Assembly (NCBI GenBank): GCA_902594865.1
Contig: CACJNV010000010.1
Coordinates: forward strand, 1-46,772
Direction of reading: 5' to 3'
From: an uncultured Pelagibacteraceae bacterium
GTDB taxonomy: Bacteria; Pseudomonadota; Alphaproteobacteria; Pelagibacterales; Pelagibacteraceae
Length of the DNA: 46,772 nt
The notes beneath the pieces are model-generated. The model searched no databases and was not told where the DNA came from. It saw nothing but the letters and a program-made list of their open reading frames with translations. The position numbers and the translations under genes were made by a program. Of this stretch, positions 1 through 8,120 are shown piece after piece (position 1 is the first letter of the stretch; every line of letters begins with the position of its first letter).

Positions 1-254
1 TTATTTTCTTTCATTTTATCGTAATCAAAATCTATGCCTAGATATGTCGAATTTTTTATTTGACTATTAATGTAAGCAAAAAAATTTCCTCCACCACAAC
101 CAACATCTAAAATACTACATGAAGTATTTTTTTTGTTTTTTTTTATAAAATCAGATCCAAATATGAATCTATCATTACTATCCTGAGCTCTAGTCAAACC
201 TAAATAAAATATGGGAAAATATTTTAATAATATTTTTTCTATTTTTTTAAACAT
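1..254 (-). CDS. SAM-dependent methyltransferase, N-terminal part only (cut by window start)
   Basis: I read about 84 residues of a protein that begins at an ATG at 254-252 and runs off the left edge of the window. Residues about 48-56 read ILDVGCGGG, the glycine-rich SAM-binding motif I of class I methyltransferases, followed by a LGIDFD stretch that fits the acidic end of the next strand. The substrate cannot be told from this fragment. Its start codon lies inside the last codons of dapB (8 bp overlap, same strand), so the two are probably translated together, but the pairing does not suggest a shared pathway. Confidence 0.75.
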   Translation of the reverse strand, partial: MFKKIEKILLKYFPIFYLGLTRAQDSNDRFIFGSDFIKKNKKNTSCSILDVGCGGGNFFAYINSQIKNSTYLGIDFDYDKMKEN

Positions 255-1026
255 TAAAATTTAAAAGATTTCTCATAGAATATAACCCTGGTCTTTTTTT
301 CATTATCCATTTAGAGGCAGTTAAAGCCCCATCAGAGTAAAGTGCTCTATCAAAAGCTTCATGGTTTAATGTAATTATTTCTTTTCCACTTGAGAATTTT
401 ACCTCATGTTCCCCTATAATTTCACCTTTTCTAATTGAGTTAAAATTAATTTTTTTTCCATAAGGAAAAGATTTTTTATTTAAGAATTTTTTACCAATTA
501 AATTATATAAATTTTTATTTTTTCCATCAGCAATTCCTTTACCAAGCATTAAGGCAGTACCGGATGGGTAGTCTTTTTTATGTTTGTGATGTACTTCAAA
601 TATTTTACTTAAGTATTCATCATTTAATGATTTTGATGCAATTTCTGTTAAATACATTAATAAATTTACACCTAAGCTCATGTTTCCAGCTTTTAAAATA
701 GGTATTTTTTTCGAATATTTTTTAATCTGGTTTTCTTGGTTCCTAGTAAACCCCGTAGTACCGATTATTACCTTTTTTTTTAGTTTTGACGCAATTTTTA
801 ATATTTCAAGAGTGCAGTTAGGAACAGTAAAATCAATAATTACGTCAGCTTTTCTAAAAGCTTTTTCTGAATTTAACTCAGGTTTAACTCTATTAAACTT
901 TTTATTTATTAATCTATTTTCTGTAAGTGTAACTAGTTTAAAGCTTTTATTTTTTTTTGAAGATCTAATTAATTGCTGGCCCATCCTTCCCATACAACCG
1001 GAAATAGCTAAATTAATTTTTTTCAT
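247..1026 (-). CDS. dapB: 4-hydroxy-tetrahydrodipicolinate reductase (DapB)
   Basis: The protein reduces 4-hydroxy-tetrahydrodipicolinate with NAD(P)H in the diaminopimelate/lysine pathway, in the cytoplasm. The N-terminal Rossmann loop reads GCMGRMG at residues 10-16. IIGTTGF at about 87-93 is the conserved nucleotide-binding segment. HHKHKKDYPSGTA from residue 146 is the catalytic signature, with H146 and K150 in the places of the E. coli catalytic His159 and Lys163. At 259 residues it is slightly shorter than E. coli DapB (273). It lies 36 bp downstream of dnaJ on the same strand and may be read from the chaperone transcript. lysA, the last step of the pathway, is also in this window at 44488-45702. 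Confidence 0.96.
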   Translation of the reverse strand: MKKINLAISGCMGRMGQQLIRSSKKNKSFKLVTLTENRLINKKFNRVKPELNSEKAFRKADVIIDFTVPNCTLEILKIASKLKKKVIIGTTGFTRNQENQIKKYSKKIPILKAGNMSLGVNLLMYLTEIASKSLNDEYLSKIFEVHHKHKKDYPSGTALMLGKGIADGKNKNLYNLIGKKFLNKKSFPYGKKINFNSIRKGEIIGEHEVKFSSGKEIITLNHEAFDRALYSDGALTASKWIMKKRPGLYSMRNLLNFNV

Positions 1027-1062
1027 TTAGCTAATATTAACCCTTTTTAGAAGATTAGTCTT

Positions 1063-2190
1063 TTAGTTTTTCCAGAAATCTTTTGCTTTTTGAAAAAATT
1101 TTTTAATACTTGGATTTGACTTGTCGTTTTCAATCTCCCTAAATTGTTCCAATAATTCTTTTTGTTTTTTATTTAGGTATACAGGCACCTCTGTTTTAAC
1201 CTGAACATATAGGTCCCCAAAATCACCTCTTCTCATAAATGGCATTCCTTTACCTTTAAGTCTAAATTGTTTACCATTTTGAGTTCCGTCAGGAATTTTA
1301 ATTTTAGCTTTTCCACCATCAATAGTTGGAATTTCTATTGTTGTTCCTAAAGCTGCATCTGCTAGAGAAAGTGGAAATTCAAAAAATAAATTTTCGTCTG
1401 ATCTTTTAAATAAGTTATGTGTATTAACATTAATAAATAAATAAAGATCACCTGTTGCTCCACCTCTAGTTCCTGCTTCACCTTTTCCTGCAAGCCTTAT
1501 TCTCGTTCCATCATCTACACCTTTCGGAATTGTTACAGATATTCTTTTAGATGCTTGTTTTTTACCCTGACCATTACAATCATTACAAGGATTAGTAATT
1601 TCCTCACCATTTCCATTACATTGAGGACACGTCTGTTGTACAGTAAAGAAACCTTGATTGGATCTTATTCTACCATTCCCACCACAATATGAGCATCTGT
1701 CTGGAGAATAACCTGGTTTTGATCCATTACCTTTGCAAGTACCACACTGTTCGGATGTAGAAAATTTAATATCTTGTTTTTTTCCATGGTAAGCTTCTTC
1801 AAGAGAAATTGATAAATCATACCTTAAGTCAGAACCTCTATTATTAGATTTTCTACTTCTTGATCTTCCACCTCCTCCAAAATCACCAAAGAAATCCTCG
1901 AAAATATCTGAGAAATCTGCTCCACTGAAACCACCAAAGCCACCACCCGGTCTCCCACCACCGTTTTCAAATGCAGCGTGACCAAAATTATCGTAGTTTT
2001 GCTTTTTTTCTTTATCTGAAAGTATTCCGTAAGCCTCACTGGCTTCTTTGAATTTTTCTTCCGCTTTGGAATCTCCTGGATTTTTATCAGGATGATATTT
2101 AACAGCTAACTTTCTGTATGCAGATTTTAATTCTTCAGGACTCGCGCTTTTATTAACGCCTAGGACATCGTAATAGTCTCTTTTAGCCAT
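1063..2190 (-). CDS. dnaJ: Chaperone protein DnaJ (Hsp40)
   Basis: This is the co-chaperone that delivers unfolded proteins to DnaK and stimulates its ATPase. The order of domains is complete. A J domain (residues 1-70) has HPD at 33-35. A Gly/Phe-rich linker follows at about 75-115. A zinc-binding region carries four CxxCxGxG repeats ([32 protein letters not shown]), and then come the C-terminal substrate-binding barrels. I start it at the ATG at 2190, one codon after an in-frame TTG, giving 375 residues, the usual size. It lies 29 bp after dnaK, with no room for its own strong promoter, so it is probably expressed from the dnaK heat-shock promoter. Confidence 0.97.
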   Translation of the reverse strand: MAKRDYYDVLGVNKSASPEELKSAYRKLAVKYHPDKNPGDSKAEEKFKEASEAYGILSDKEKKQNYDNFGHAAFENGGGRPGGGFGGFSGADFSDIFEDFFGDFGGGGRSRSRKSNNRGSDLRYDLSISLEEAYHGKKQDIKFSTSEQCGTCKGNGSKPGYSPDRCSYCGGNGRIRSNQGFFTVQQTCPQCNGNGEEITNPCNDCNGQGKKQASKRISVTIPKGVDDGTRIRLAGKGEAGTRGGATGDLYLFINVNTHNLFKRSDENLFFEFPLSLADAALGTTIEIPTIDGGKAKIKIPDGTQNGKQFRLKGKGMPFMRRGDFGDLYVQVKTEVPVYLNKKQKELLEQFREIENDKSNPSIKKFFQKAKDFWKN

Positions 2191-2219
2191 CAAATTACCC
2201 CAGACAATTAAATGTCAGT

Positions 2220-4145
2220 TTAAGCGCTTTTTTCTTTATTCTCGTCTTTTACTTCTTCGAAATCAGCATCAACAACATTCTCGTCTTTTTTGCCCGCATC
2301 ATCTCCACCATCATCTTTTCCAGATTCAGGTTTTGCACTTTGTTGTGATTTATAGATTGCTTCTCCAAGTTTCATTGAAGCCTGAACTAAAGCTTCAGTT
2401 TTTTTCTTAATATCTTCAATATCCTCACCTTTTAAAGCTTCTTTTACCGCAGATGACGCATCTTCAATTGCTTTTTTCTCTGCATCAGAAATTTTTGATC
2501 CATGCTCTTTTAAATTCTTCTCAGTAGAGTGAATTAGAGTATCTGCTTGGTTTCTAACATCAACAGACTCTCTTTTCTTTTTATCAGCTTCTTTATTAGC
2601 TTCCGCATCTTTAACCATTTTTTCAATTTCTTCATCACTTAGTCCACCTGAAGCTTGGATCTGAATTTTTTGTTCTTTACCAGTCCCCTTGTCTTTTGCT
2701 GAAACATTTACTATTCCATTTGCATCTATATCAAATGTAACTTCAATTTGAGGTACTCCTCTTGGTGCTGGTGCAATACCCACTAATTCAAAGTTACCTA
2801 AAGCTTTATTGTCAGCTGCCATTTCTCTTTCACCCTGTAGAACTCTAATAGATACAGCAGGTTGGTTATCTTCAGCAGTTGAAAATACCTGACTTTTTTT
2901 AGTTGGTATTGTTGTATTTTTTTCAATTAGCTTAGTTGAAACTCCTCCAAGTGTCTCGATACCAAGTGATAATGGAGTTACATCTAATAGAAGCACATCT
3001 TTAACATCACCTTGTAAAACACCTGCCTGAATAGCAGCACCCATTGCAACTACTTCATCAGGATTAACACTTTTGTTAGGATCTTTTCCAAAAAAGTTTT
3101 TTACTTCTTCAAGTACTTTCGGCATTCTAGTCATACCACCTACCATAACTACTTCATCGATCTCACTTGCTGTAATTCCAGCATCTTTCAAAGCAGTTTT
3201 ACATGGCGGCATAGTTCTAGCAATTAAGTCCTCAACTAAAGCTTCAAGTTTTGCTCTAGTCATTTTTAAATTAATGTGTTTTGGACCTGTTTTATCTGCT
3301 GTAATGAAAGGTAAATTTATATCTGTTTGTTCAGCAGATGATAATTCTATTTTTGCTTTTTCAGCTGCTTCTTTTAATCTTTGTAAAGCAAGTTTATCTG
3401 ACTTTAGATCAATTCCATTATCTTTTTTAAATTCAGAAATTAAATATTCAACAACTGCATTATCAAAATCTTCACCACCTAAAAAAGTATCACCATTGGT
3501 TGACTTAACTTCGAAAACACCATCACCTAGTTCTAAAATAGAAACATCAAATGTTCCTCCACCCAAGTCATATACAGCGATTTTTTTATTTTGTTTTTTG
3601 TCTAAACCATAAGCTAGTGACGCAGCTGTTGGTTCATTAATAATTCTTAAAACTTCTAACCCAGCAATTTTTCCTGCATCTTTTGTTGCTTGTCTTTGTG
3701 CATCATTAAAGTATGCGGGCACTGTAATCACAGCTTTTGTTACAGCTTGACCTAAATATTTCTCTGCAGTTTCTTTCATTTTTTGTAAAATGAATGCAGA
3801 TATTTGTGAAGGAGAGTATTTTTCACCTTTAGTTTCTATCCAAGCATCGCCTTTTTCAGAATTAACTATTTTAAAAGGTGCAGCTTCTACATCTTTTTTT
3901 ACAGTCGGATCATCAAAATTTCTTCCGATTAATCTTTTTACTGCAAAGATAGTATTTTCTGGATTTGTAACAGCTTGTCTTTTTGCTGGTTGTCCAATCA
4001 ATTTTTCATTTTCATCTGTAAATGCTACAACTGAAGGAGTTGTTCTCGCACCTTCAGCATTTTCCAATACTTTGGCTTGTGTTCCCTCCATAATGGCAAC
4101 ACATGAATTTGTTGTTCCTAAGTCTATTCCAATGATTTTACTCAT
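2220..4145 (-). CDS. dnaK: Chaperone protein DnaK (Hsp70)
   Basis: This is the ATP-dependent Hsp70 chaperone, 641 residues and full length. The N-terminal ATPase domain opens with [17 protein letters not shown], and the second phosphate loop is [14 protein letters not shown]. The interdomain linker is [16 protein letters not shown], followed by the beta-sandwich peptide-binding domain and an alpha-helical lid. The tail contains [12 protein letters not shown], with the EEVK ending slightly extended by ENKEKSA. It lies between grpE (upstream, 63 bp gap) and dnaJ (downstream), the classical partner order. The gap before it holds a near-consensus alphaproteobacterial heat-shock (RpoH) promoter at 4169-4196, so heat induction is likely. 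Confidence 0.98.
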   Translation of the reverse strand: MSKIIGIDLGTTNSCVAIMEGTQAKVLENAEGARTTPSVVAFTDENEKLIGQPAKRQAVTNPENTIFAVKRLIGRNFDDPTVKKDVEAAPFKIVNSEKGDAWIETKGEKYSPSQISAFILQKMKETAEKYLGQAVTKAVITVPAYFNDAQRQATKDAGKIAGLEVLRIINEPTAASLAYGLDKKQNKKIAVYDLGGGTFDVSILELGDGVFEVKSTNGDTFLGGEDFDNAVVEYLISEFKKDNGIDLKSDKLALQRLKEAAEKAKIELSSAEQTDINLPFITADKTGPKHINLKMTRAKLEALVEDLIARTMPPCKTALKDAGITASEIDEVVMVGGMTRMPKVLEEVKNFFGKDPNKSVNPDEVVAMGAAIQAGVLQGDVKDVLLLDVTPLSLGIETLGGVSTKLIEKNTTIPTKKSQVFSTAEDNQPAVSIRVLQGEREMAADNKALGNFELVGIAPAPRGVPQIEVTFDIDANGIVNVSAKDKGTGKEQKIQIQASGGLSDEEIEKMVKDAEANKEADKKKRESVDVRNQADTLIHSTEKNLKEHGSKISDAEKKAIEDASSAVKEALKGEDIEDIKKKTEALVQASMKLGEAIYKSQQSAKPESGKDDGGDDAGKKDENVVDADFEEVKDENKEKSA

Positions 4146-4168
4146 AATATTAATGTCTCTCTTTCGTC

Positions 4169-4196
4169 ATATAGGGTTTAAATTTGAAACTACAAG
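4169..4196 (-). promoter_or_regulatory. Candidate RpoH (sigma-32) heat-shock promoter of dnaK-dnaJ
   Basis: Read on the minus strand, the sequence shows CTTG (4196-4193), a 17-base spacer, then CCTATAT (4175-4169). The described alphaproteobacterial RpoH consensus has a CTTG core, 17-18 bases, and a CYTATNT -10 element. The predicted start of transcription, near 4162, leaves a leader of about 17 bases before the dnaK ATG at 4145, with a GAGAG ribosome-binding stretch in it. The match and position are seen directly; use by RpoH is inferred. Confidence 0.75.
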
Positions 4197-4208
4197 TTGA
4201 TCTCATAA

Positions 4209-4862
4209 TTATTTATTTTCTTGATTTTCCTGATTTTCCTCAGTTTTTTCTTCTTTAATTGTAACTTTTTTTGACACTCCTACTAAGGACGGTCTAAGTA
4301 ATCTGTCTTTTATAGTAAAGCCTTTTTGAATTTCCTGAATTATTGTTCCAGGTTCTTTAGTATCGTCTTCAATTTCCATCATTGCTTGATGAAAGTTTGG
4401 ATCTAGTTTTTTGTTGAGGCTATCAATAGGTTTAATGTTATTTTTTTCAAAGATTGAGATTAAATCTTTTTTAATAATATCTAAATGTTCTAGTGTCTTC
4501 TTTAATGCTTCAGTTTCTTTTAACTTATCATCACTTTCAAGAACATGTTTTGATCGATCCAAGTTATCAATCAAATTTAATGCTTCTTTAGCAAAACTAT
4601 AACCACCATATTCAAAAGCATCCTCTTTTTCTTTTTCAAATCTTCTTCTTTGATTTTCCATTTCAGCAAAAGTTCTTGCTACTTTATCTTCTAGTTCTGC
4701 AATTTTTTCTTCTGGAGTTAGCTCTTTAACTTCTTCTTGAAGTTCTTCGTTTGTTTCTTGTTTATTTTCTTCAGCCAAGTTTTCTTCAGGTTTTTCAGTT
4801 TCTTTTACTGTATCCTGGTTTTGATCCACAGAAGTGCTGTTTATGTTTTCTTCTTTTTCCAT
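4209..4862 (-). CDS. grpE: Nucleotide exchange factor GrpE
   Basis: GrpE releases ADP from DnaK. The first 60 residues are low-complexity and rich in Glu/Asn/Gln. A long coiled-coil helix follows (KIAELEDKVARTFAEMENQR), then the conserved DNLDRSKHVLE and the C-terminal beta domain with PNFHQAMMEIED and GFTIKDRLLRPSLVGVSK. I start it at the ATG at 4862 (217 residues). A longer reading frame starts at 4910, but that ATG lies inside the start of the divergent rdgB, and its extra 16 residues do not look like GrpE. The SD-like GAGG is only two bases from the ATG. It is the first gene of the grpE-dnaK-dnaJ series. I see no RpoH-type promoter before it. Confidence 0.93.
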   Translation of the reverse strand: MEKEENINSTSVDQNQDTVKETEKPEENLAEENKQETNEELQEEVKELTPEEKIAELEDKVARTFAEMENQRRRFEKEKEDAFEYGGYSFAKEALNLIDNLDRSKHVLESDDKLKETEALKKTLEHLDIIKKDLISIFEKNNIKPIDSLNKKLDPNFHQAMMEIEDDTKEPGTIIQEIQKGFTIKDRLLRPSLVGVSKKVTIKEEKTEENQENQENK

Positions 4863-4898
4863 AACCTCATATATGGTAAGGAATTTAGTAATTTCTAG

Positions 4899-5501
4899 AT
4901 GTCTAAACAAAAAATTGATAAATTATTAATAGGTACTAATAACAGGGGCAAATTACGTGAAATAAAGAGTTTGTTGCCAAAAAGCATTAAAATTCACTCT
5001 ACATCCGAATTTAATCTTAAGAGCCCAGTTGAAAATGGAAAAACTTTTAAACAAAATTCATTAATTAAATCAAAATATTTTTCAAAAAAAACAGGATTGA
5101 TATGTTTGGCTGATGACTCTGGTTTAGAGGTAGATTTTTTGAATAAAAATCCTGGAATTTATTCCGCAAGGTGGGGTGGAAAGTACGGAGATTTTAATAA
5201 AGCAATAAAAAGAGTTTATAGAGAACTAAATAAAAAGGATAAAAATTGGAAACATAAAAAAATCAAAGCAAGATTTATTTGTGCTATTTCTATTTCATAT
5301 TTAAATAAAAAAATTGCTTGTGTGGTAGGAAAAGTCGAGGGATATATTTCGGACAAACCAAAAGGAAAGAATGGGTTTGGTTATGATCCAATTTTTATTC
5401 CTTTAAGAAAAAGAAAAACTTTTGGAGAAATGAAGCCGTCTCAAAAGTATAAAATGGATCATAGATATCAAGCCTTTAAAAAAATTAGAAAATTTCTATA
5501 A
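4899..5501 (+). CDS. rdgB: Non-canonical purine NTP pyrophosphatase (RdgB/HAM1)
   Basis: The enzyme hydrolyses dITP, ITP and XTP to the monophosphates and so keeps deaminated purines out of DNA and RNA. Visible family motifs are TNNRGKLREI (13-22), which binds triphosphate; DDSGLEVDFLNKNPGIYSARW, which carries the metal-binding acidic pair; and GFGYDPIF. The length of 200 residues is normal. The usual C-terminal SHRG(K/R)A element reads DHRYQAF here, so the serine and glycine of that motif are replaced while His-Arg is kept. It diverges from grpE across only 36 bp, and its last 17 bp overlap the 3' end of the convergent LpoA-like gene. Confidence 0.93.
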   Translation: MSKQKIDKLLIGTNNRGKLREIKSLLPKSIKIHSTSEFNLKSPVENGKTFKQNSLIKSKYFSKKTGLICLADDSGLEVDFLNKNPGIYSARWGGKYGDFNKAIKRVYRELNKKDKNWKHKKIKARFICAISISYLNKKIACVVGKVEGYISDKPKGKNGFGYDPIFIPLRKRKTFGEMKPSQKYKMDHRYQAFKKIRKFL

Positions 5502-6639
5502 GTTTTTGATCTTCAATTTTATAAAAATTAAGTCTATGATTTATTTTATTATTTTGAATATCAAAGACTCCTATTTTTCCTTTGAATGAATTTTTTTTCT
5601 TAAAAATCTTATTTAAATTTTCTGAATTTGAGTTTAATGATAAATAATAAACCAAGCCAACAAGATCATAACTCAACAATGACAAATGGGTAGGATCTTG
5701 GTTAAATGCGTTATAATACTTTATTTTGTAGCTATCAAAATTTTCTTTATTTATTGATGGATAATATAAAGGCTGGATATCAGTTTCGTTTAACAAACTT
5801 TCATCAAACCATTGATTTAAAGTTATAAAATATTTATTTTTTGGAAGTACATCGGTGTATAAAAGTGATGTAGATACACTTTTAAGACTTTCATCAAAAT
5901 CTGCAATTATAACAGCATCAAAATTTAAACCACCTAATGTGTATCTTTTTTCTAATCTTTTTATTTTTTTTTCTTTATTTGGATCATTTGAATTTTTTAT
6001 TCTTTTTATTTCATCCTCTAAATTTTGCTTTCTAATTCTATAGTTTGTAATTTCCTCTATTTCTTTAGTTAGCTTTGTAGGCTCTGTATTATATTCATAA
6101 TCTTTGTAAATTTTTATTTTTGAATTTTTCATTCCTTTTTTAACTTCAAATTCATAATCTTGAATCGGTGTTAAAAATATAGTTCTTTGTATTTGATTAG
6201 TTTCCAAAAATTTTTTTATAGTATTAAATTGTGATGTAGAATTGATTCCTGCAGAAATAACATTTTTGGGAAGATCTAAAGTTCTATTAGTTAATGATAA
6301 AAATGTTAAATCTTTCATTTCGTCAAGATAAGTTAAACTTTCATAGAACACTGGGCCAATAACAATTTTTATACCCATCTCACTTAATTCAAACGCAGAT
6401 TTTAAAGTTTGGTTAGCTTTACTTGCTGTATCTTTTGGATAGATTTCAATTAAATTATTATCAATATCTTTGACAGCTAGTCCTACTGCCTTAATGATTG
6501 ACTCTCCTATTTCCTTATTTTTTCCGGTCATAGGCACTAACAATCCTATTTCTATTTTTTCTTGAGCATTTACAGCTGAAAAAAATAGAAAGTGAAAACT
6601 TAAAAAAATAAGATAAATAATTTTAATTAATTTAATCAT
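5485..6639 (-). CDS. LpoA/LppC-like penicillin-binding protein activator (periplasmic-binding fold)
   Basis: The protein has a clear signal peptide (hydrophobic core at 8-24, ending SAVNA-QE) and then a type I periplasmic-binding fold that begins IEIGLLVPMTG. Such folds occur in branched-chain amino acid binding proteins and in the LpoA/LppC (YraM) activators of peptidoglycan synthases. I favour the second. It sits head to head with rsmI and two genes from a BON lipoprotein, as yraM does in other proteobacteria, and it carries a charged helical insert (about 200-225) before LGGLNFDAVIIADF. No cysteine lipobox is visible, so it is probably a soluble periplasmic protein. An amino acid binding role is not excluded, though no transporter genes are nearby. 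Confidence 0.72.
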   Translation of the reverse strand: MIKLIKIIYLIFLSFHFLFFSAVNAQEKIEIGLLVPMTGKNKEIGESIIKAVGLAVKDIDNNLIEIYPKDTASKANQTLKSAFELSEMGIKIVIGPVFYESLTYLDEMKDLTFLSLTNRTLDLPKNVISAGINSTSQFNTIKKFLETNQIQRTIFLTPIQDYEFEVKKGMKNSKIKIYKDYEYNTEPTKLTKEIEEITNYRIRKQNLEDEIKRIKNSNDPNKEKKIKRLEKRYTLGGLNFDAVIIADFDESLKSVSTSLLYTDVLPKNKYFITLNQWFDESLLNETDIQPLYYPSINKENFDSYKIKYYNAFNQDPTHLSLLSYDLVGLVYYLSLNSNSENLNKIFKKKNSFKGKIGVFDIQNNKINHRLNFYKIEDQKLIEIF

Positions 6640-6673
6640 TTTGATGCTAATATATTACTTTTTAAGCTAAATT

Positions 6674-7537
6674 ATGATCATAAAACCACAATTTAAATTA
6701 AAAGAATATGAAAATGGTCTTTATTTGGTATCAACTCCTTTAGGAAATCTTAAAGACATAACCTTAAGAGCAATTGAGGTTTTGCAGCAATCTCATTATA
6801 TTTTATGCGAAGATACTAGAGTTTCAAAAAATCTTTTAGATAAATATCAAATAAAATCTAAATTAATTTCAAATCATAAATTTAATGAGAAAAAAAATAT
6901 TGTAAAAATTATTGAATATTTAAAATCTGGAAAAATAATTTCCTTGATATCCGATGCTGGTACACCCAGTATTTCTGATCCTGGTTCAATTTTAGTTAAT
7001 GAGTGCATTAATAACGAGATAAGAATATTTCCAATTCTTGGACCTTCTGCTGTTGCTGCAGCTATATCAGTCAGTGGATTTTCCGATAAATTTTTGTTTT
7101 GTGGTTTTTTCCCAGATAAGAAGCAGCAATTATCTAATGAATTAAAAAAATACTCAAAATTTGAAAATTCTTTAGTTTTTTTTATTTCTCCTAAAAAAAT
7201 TAACAAAATCATACCTGAAATAAAAAAGAATTTTAATGGAAGAAAGATAGTTTTTTGCAGAGAAATATCAAAAATTTATGAGGAATTTATTAGAAAAAAT
7301 GTAGATGAACTAGAATTATTTGAAAAAGAACTTAAAGGTGAACTTACAGTTGTTATTTCTGAAAAAAAAATAAATAAAAATATATCTGAAAAATTAACTG
7401 AATCAGATATGAATATAATAAAAAAAATGATTAATAAATTATCTACTAAAGAAATTACAGATATTTTAAGACAAAGAATCAACGTGTCTAAAAAAGAAAT
7501 ATATAATTATTGTTTAAAATTAAAAAATGAAAAATAA
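6674..7537 (+). CDS. rsmI: 16S rRNA (cytidine-1402-2'-O)-methyltransferase (RsmI)
   Basis: RsmI adds a 2'-O-methyl group to C1402 in the ribosomal decoding centre, using SAM. The tetrapyrrole-methylase-type fold is recognisable from YLVSTPLGNLKDITLRA near the N-terminus, CEDTRVSKNLL, LISDAGTPSISDPGS, and IFPILGPSAVAAAISVSGF. The length of 287 residues is typical. A short C-terminal region (LSTKEITDILRQ) fits the family's small helical tail. It is divergent from the LpoA-like gene (34 bp gap) and overlaps the following BON lipoprotein gene by 11 bp, which suggests a shared transcript. Confidence 0.95.
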   Translation: MIIKPQFKLKEYENGLYLVSTPLGNLKDITLRAIEVLQQSHYILCEDTRVSKNLLDKYQIKSKLISNHKFNEKKNIVKIIEYLKSGKIISLISDAGTPSISDPGSILVNECINNEIRIFPILGPSAVAAAISVSGFSDKFLFCGFFPDKKQQLSNELKKYSKFENSLVFFISPKKINKIIPEIKKNFNGRKIVFCREISKIYEEFIRKNVDELELFEKELKGELTVVISEKKINKNISEKLTESDMNIIKKMINKLSTKEITDILRQRINVSKKEIYNYCLKLKNEK

Positions 7538-8120
7538 ATTATTAATTTTAATCTTAGTGAGTTTAATTTTAACCGGATGTGTTGGGGTTGGTTCTAAAGG
7601 TCTTTTTGGAACTGGTGTTTCTGTTGCATTAGATCCCAGAACAATGGGGACTCAAATAGATGATTCTATAATGCAAAAAACTATTAGTGCTAAAATATTA
7701 GCCAAAGATAAAAAATATCTTATTTCAGTTAAAACAAAAGTTTTAGATGGTCGAATTTTTATAACTGGAAAAGTAGATAGCCCAGAAGAAAAACTATTAA
7801 TAACAAAACTAGCCTGGGAAACGAAAGGTGCTAGATCTGTTAGAAATGATATTAAAATTAAGGAAGAGTTTAACTTCAAGCAATCAGCAAAAGATTTATT
7901 AATAACATCTCAACTTAGAACAGCTTTAATTGTTAATAAAAATATTAAAGCAACCAATTATCAAATAGATACCTATAAAAAGAAAGTTTATGTTTATGGA
8001 ATTGCTTTAAACTTAGAAGAAAAAGATTTAGTTATAAGTGAAGCAAAAGAAATACTTGATGTCGAAGATGTGATTGCCAGTATAATACTTGTTGAAGATT
8101 TAAGAATTCAAAGAGAGTAA
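7527..8120 (+). CDS. Dual-BON-domain outer-membrane lipoprotein (DolP/YraP-like)
   Basis: The first 20 residues form a lipoprotein signal with the lipobox LTGC, so the mature protein should be anchored by its N-terminal cysteine. Two BON domains follow, at about 50-115 (with VLDGRIFITGKVDSPEEK) and about 120-190 (with KKVYVYGIALNLEEKD). BON domains bind phospholipid, and the family includes DolP/YraP, which supports outer-membrane integrity in E. coli. The 197-residue length and the position just after rsmI both fit that assignment. Its stop codon directly abuts the stop of the convergent maeB, leaving no space for a conventional terminator. Confidence 0.85.
   Translation: MKNKLLILILVSLILTGCVGVGSKGLFGTGVSVALDPRTMGTQIDDSIMQKTISAKILAKDKKYLISVKTKVLDGRIFITGKVDSPEEKLLITKLAWETKGARSVRNDIKIKEEFNFKQSAKDLLITSQLRTALIVNKNIKATNYQIDTYKKKVYVYGIALNLEEKDLVISEAKEILDVEDVIASIILVEDLRIQRE

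Noticed and set aside
3073-3612. 179-codon open frame on the plus strand opposite dnaK
   Set aside because: It is the mirror of a strongly conserved gene; the translation is serine/phenylalanine-rich and has no domain or ribosome-binding site.
4863-4910. Longer GrpE starting at 4910
   Set aside because: It would overlap the start of divergent rdgB and adds residues outside the GrpE family pattern.
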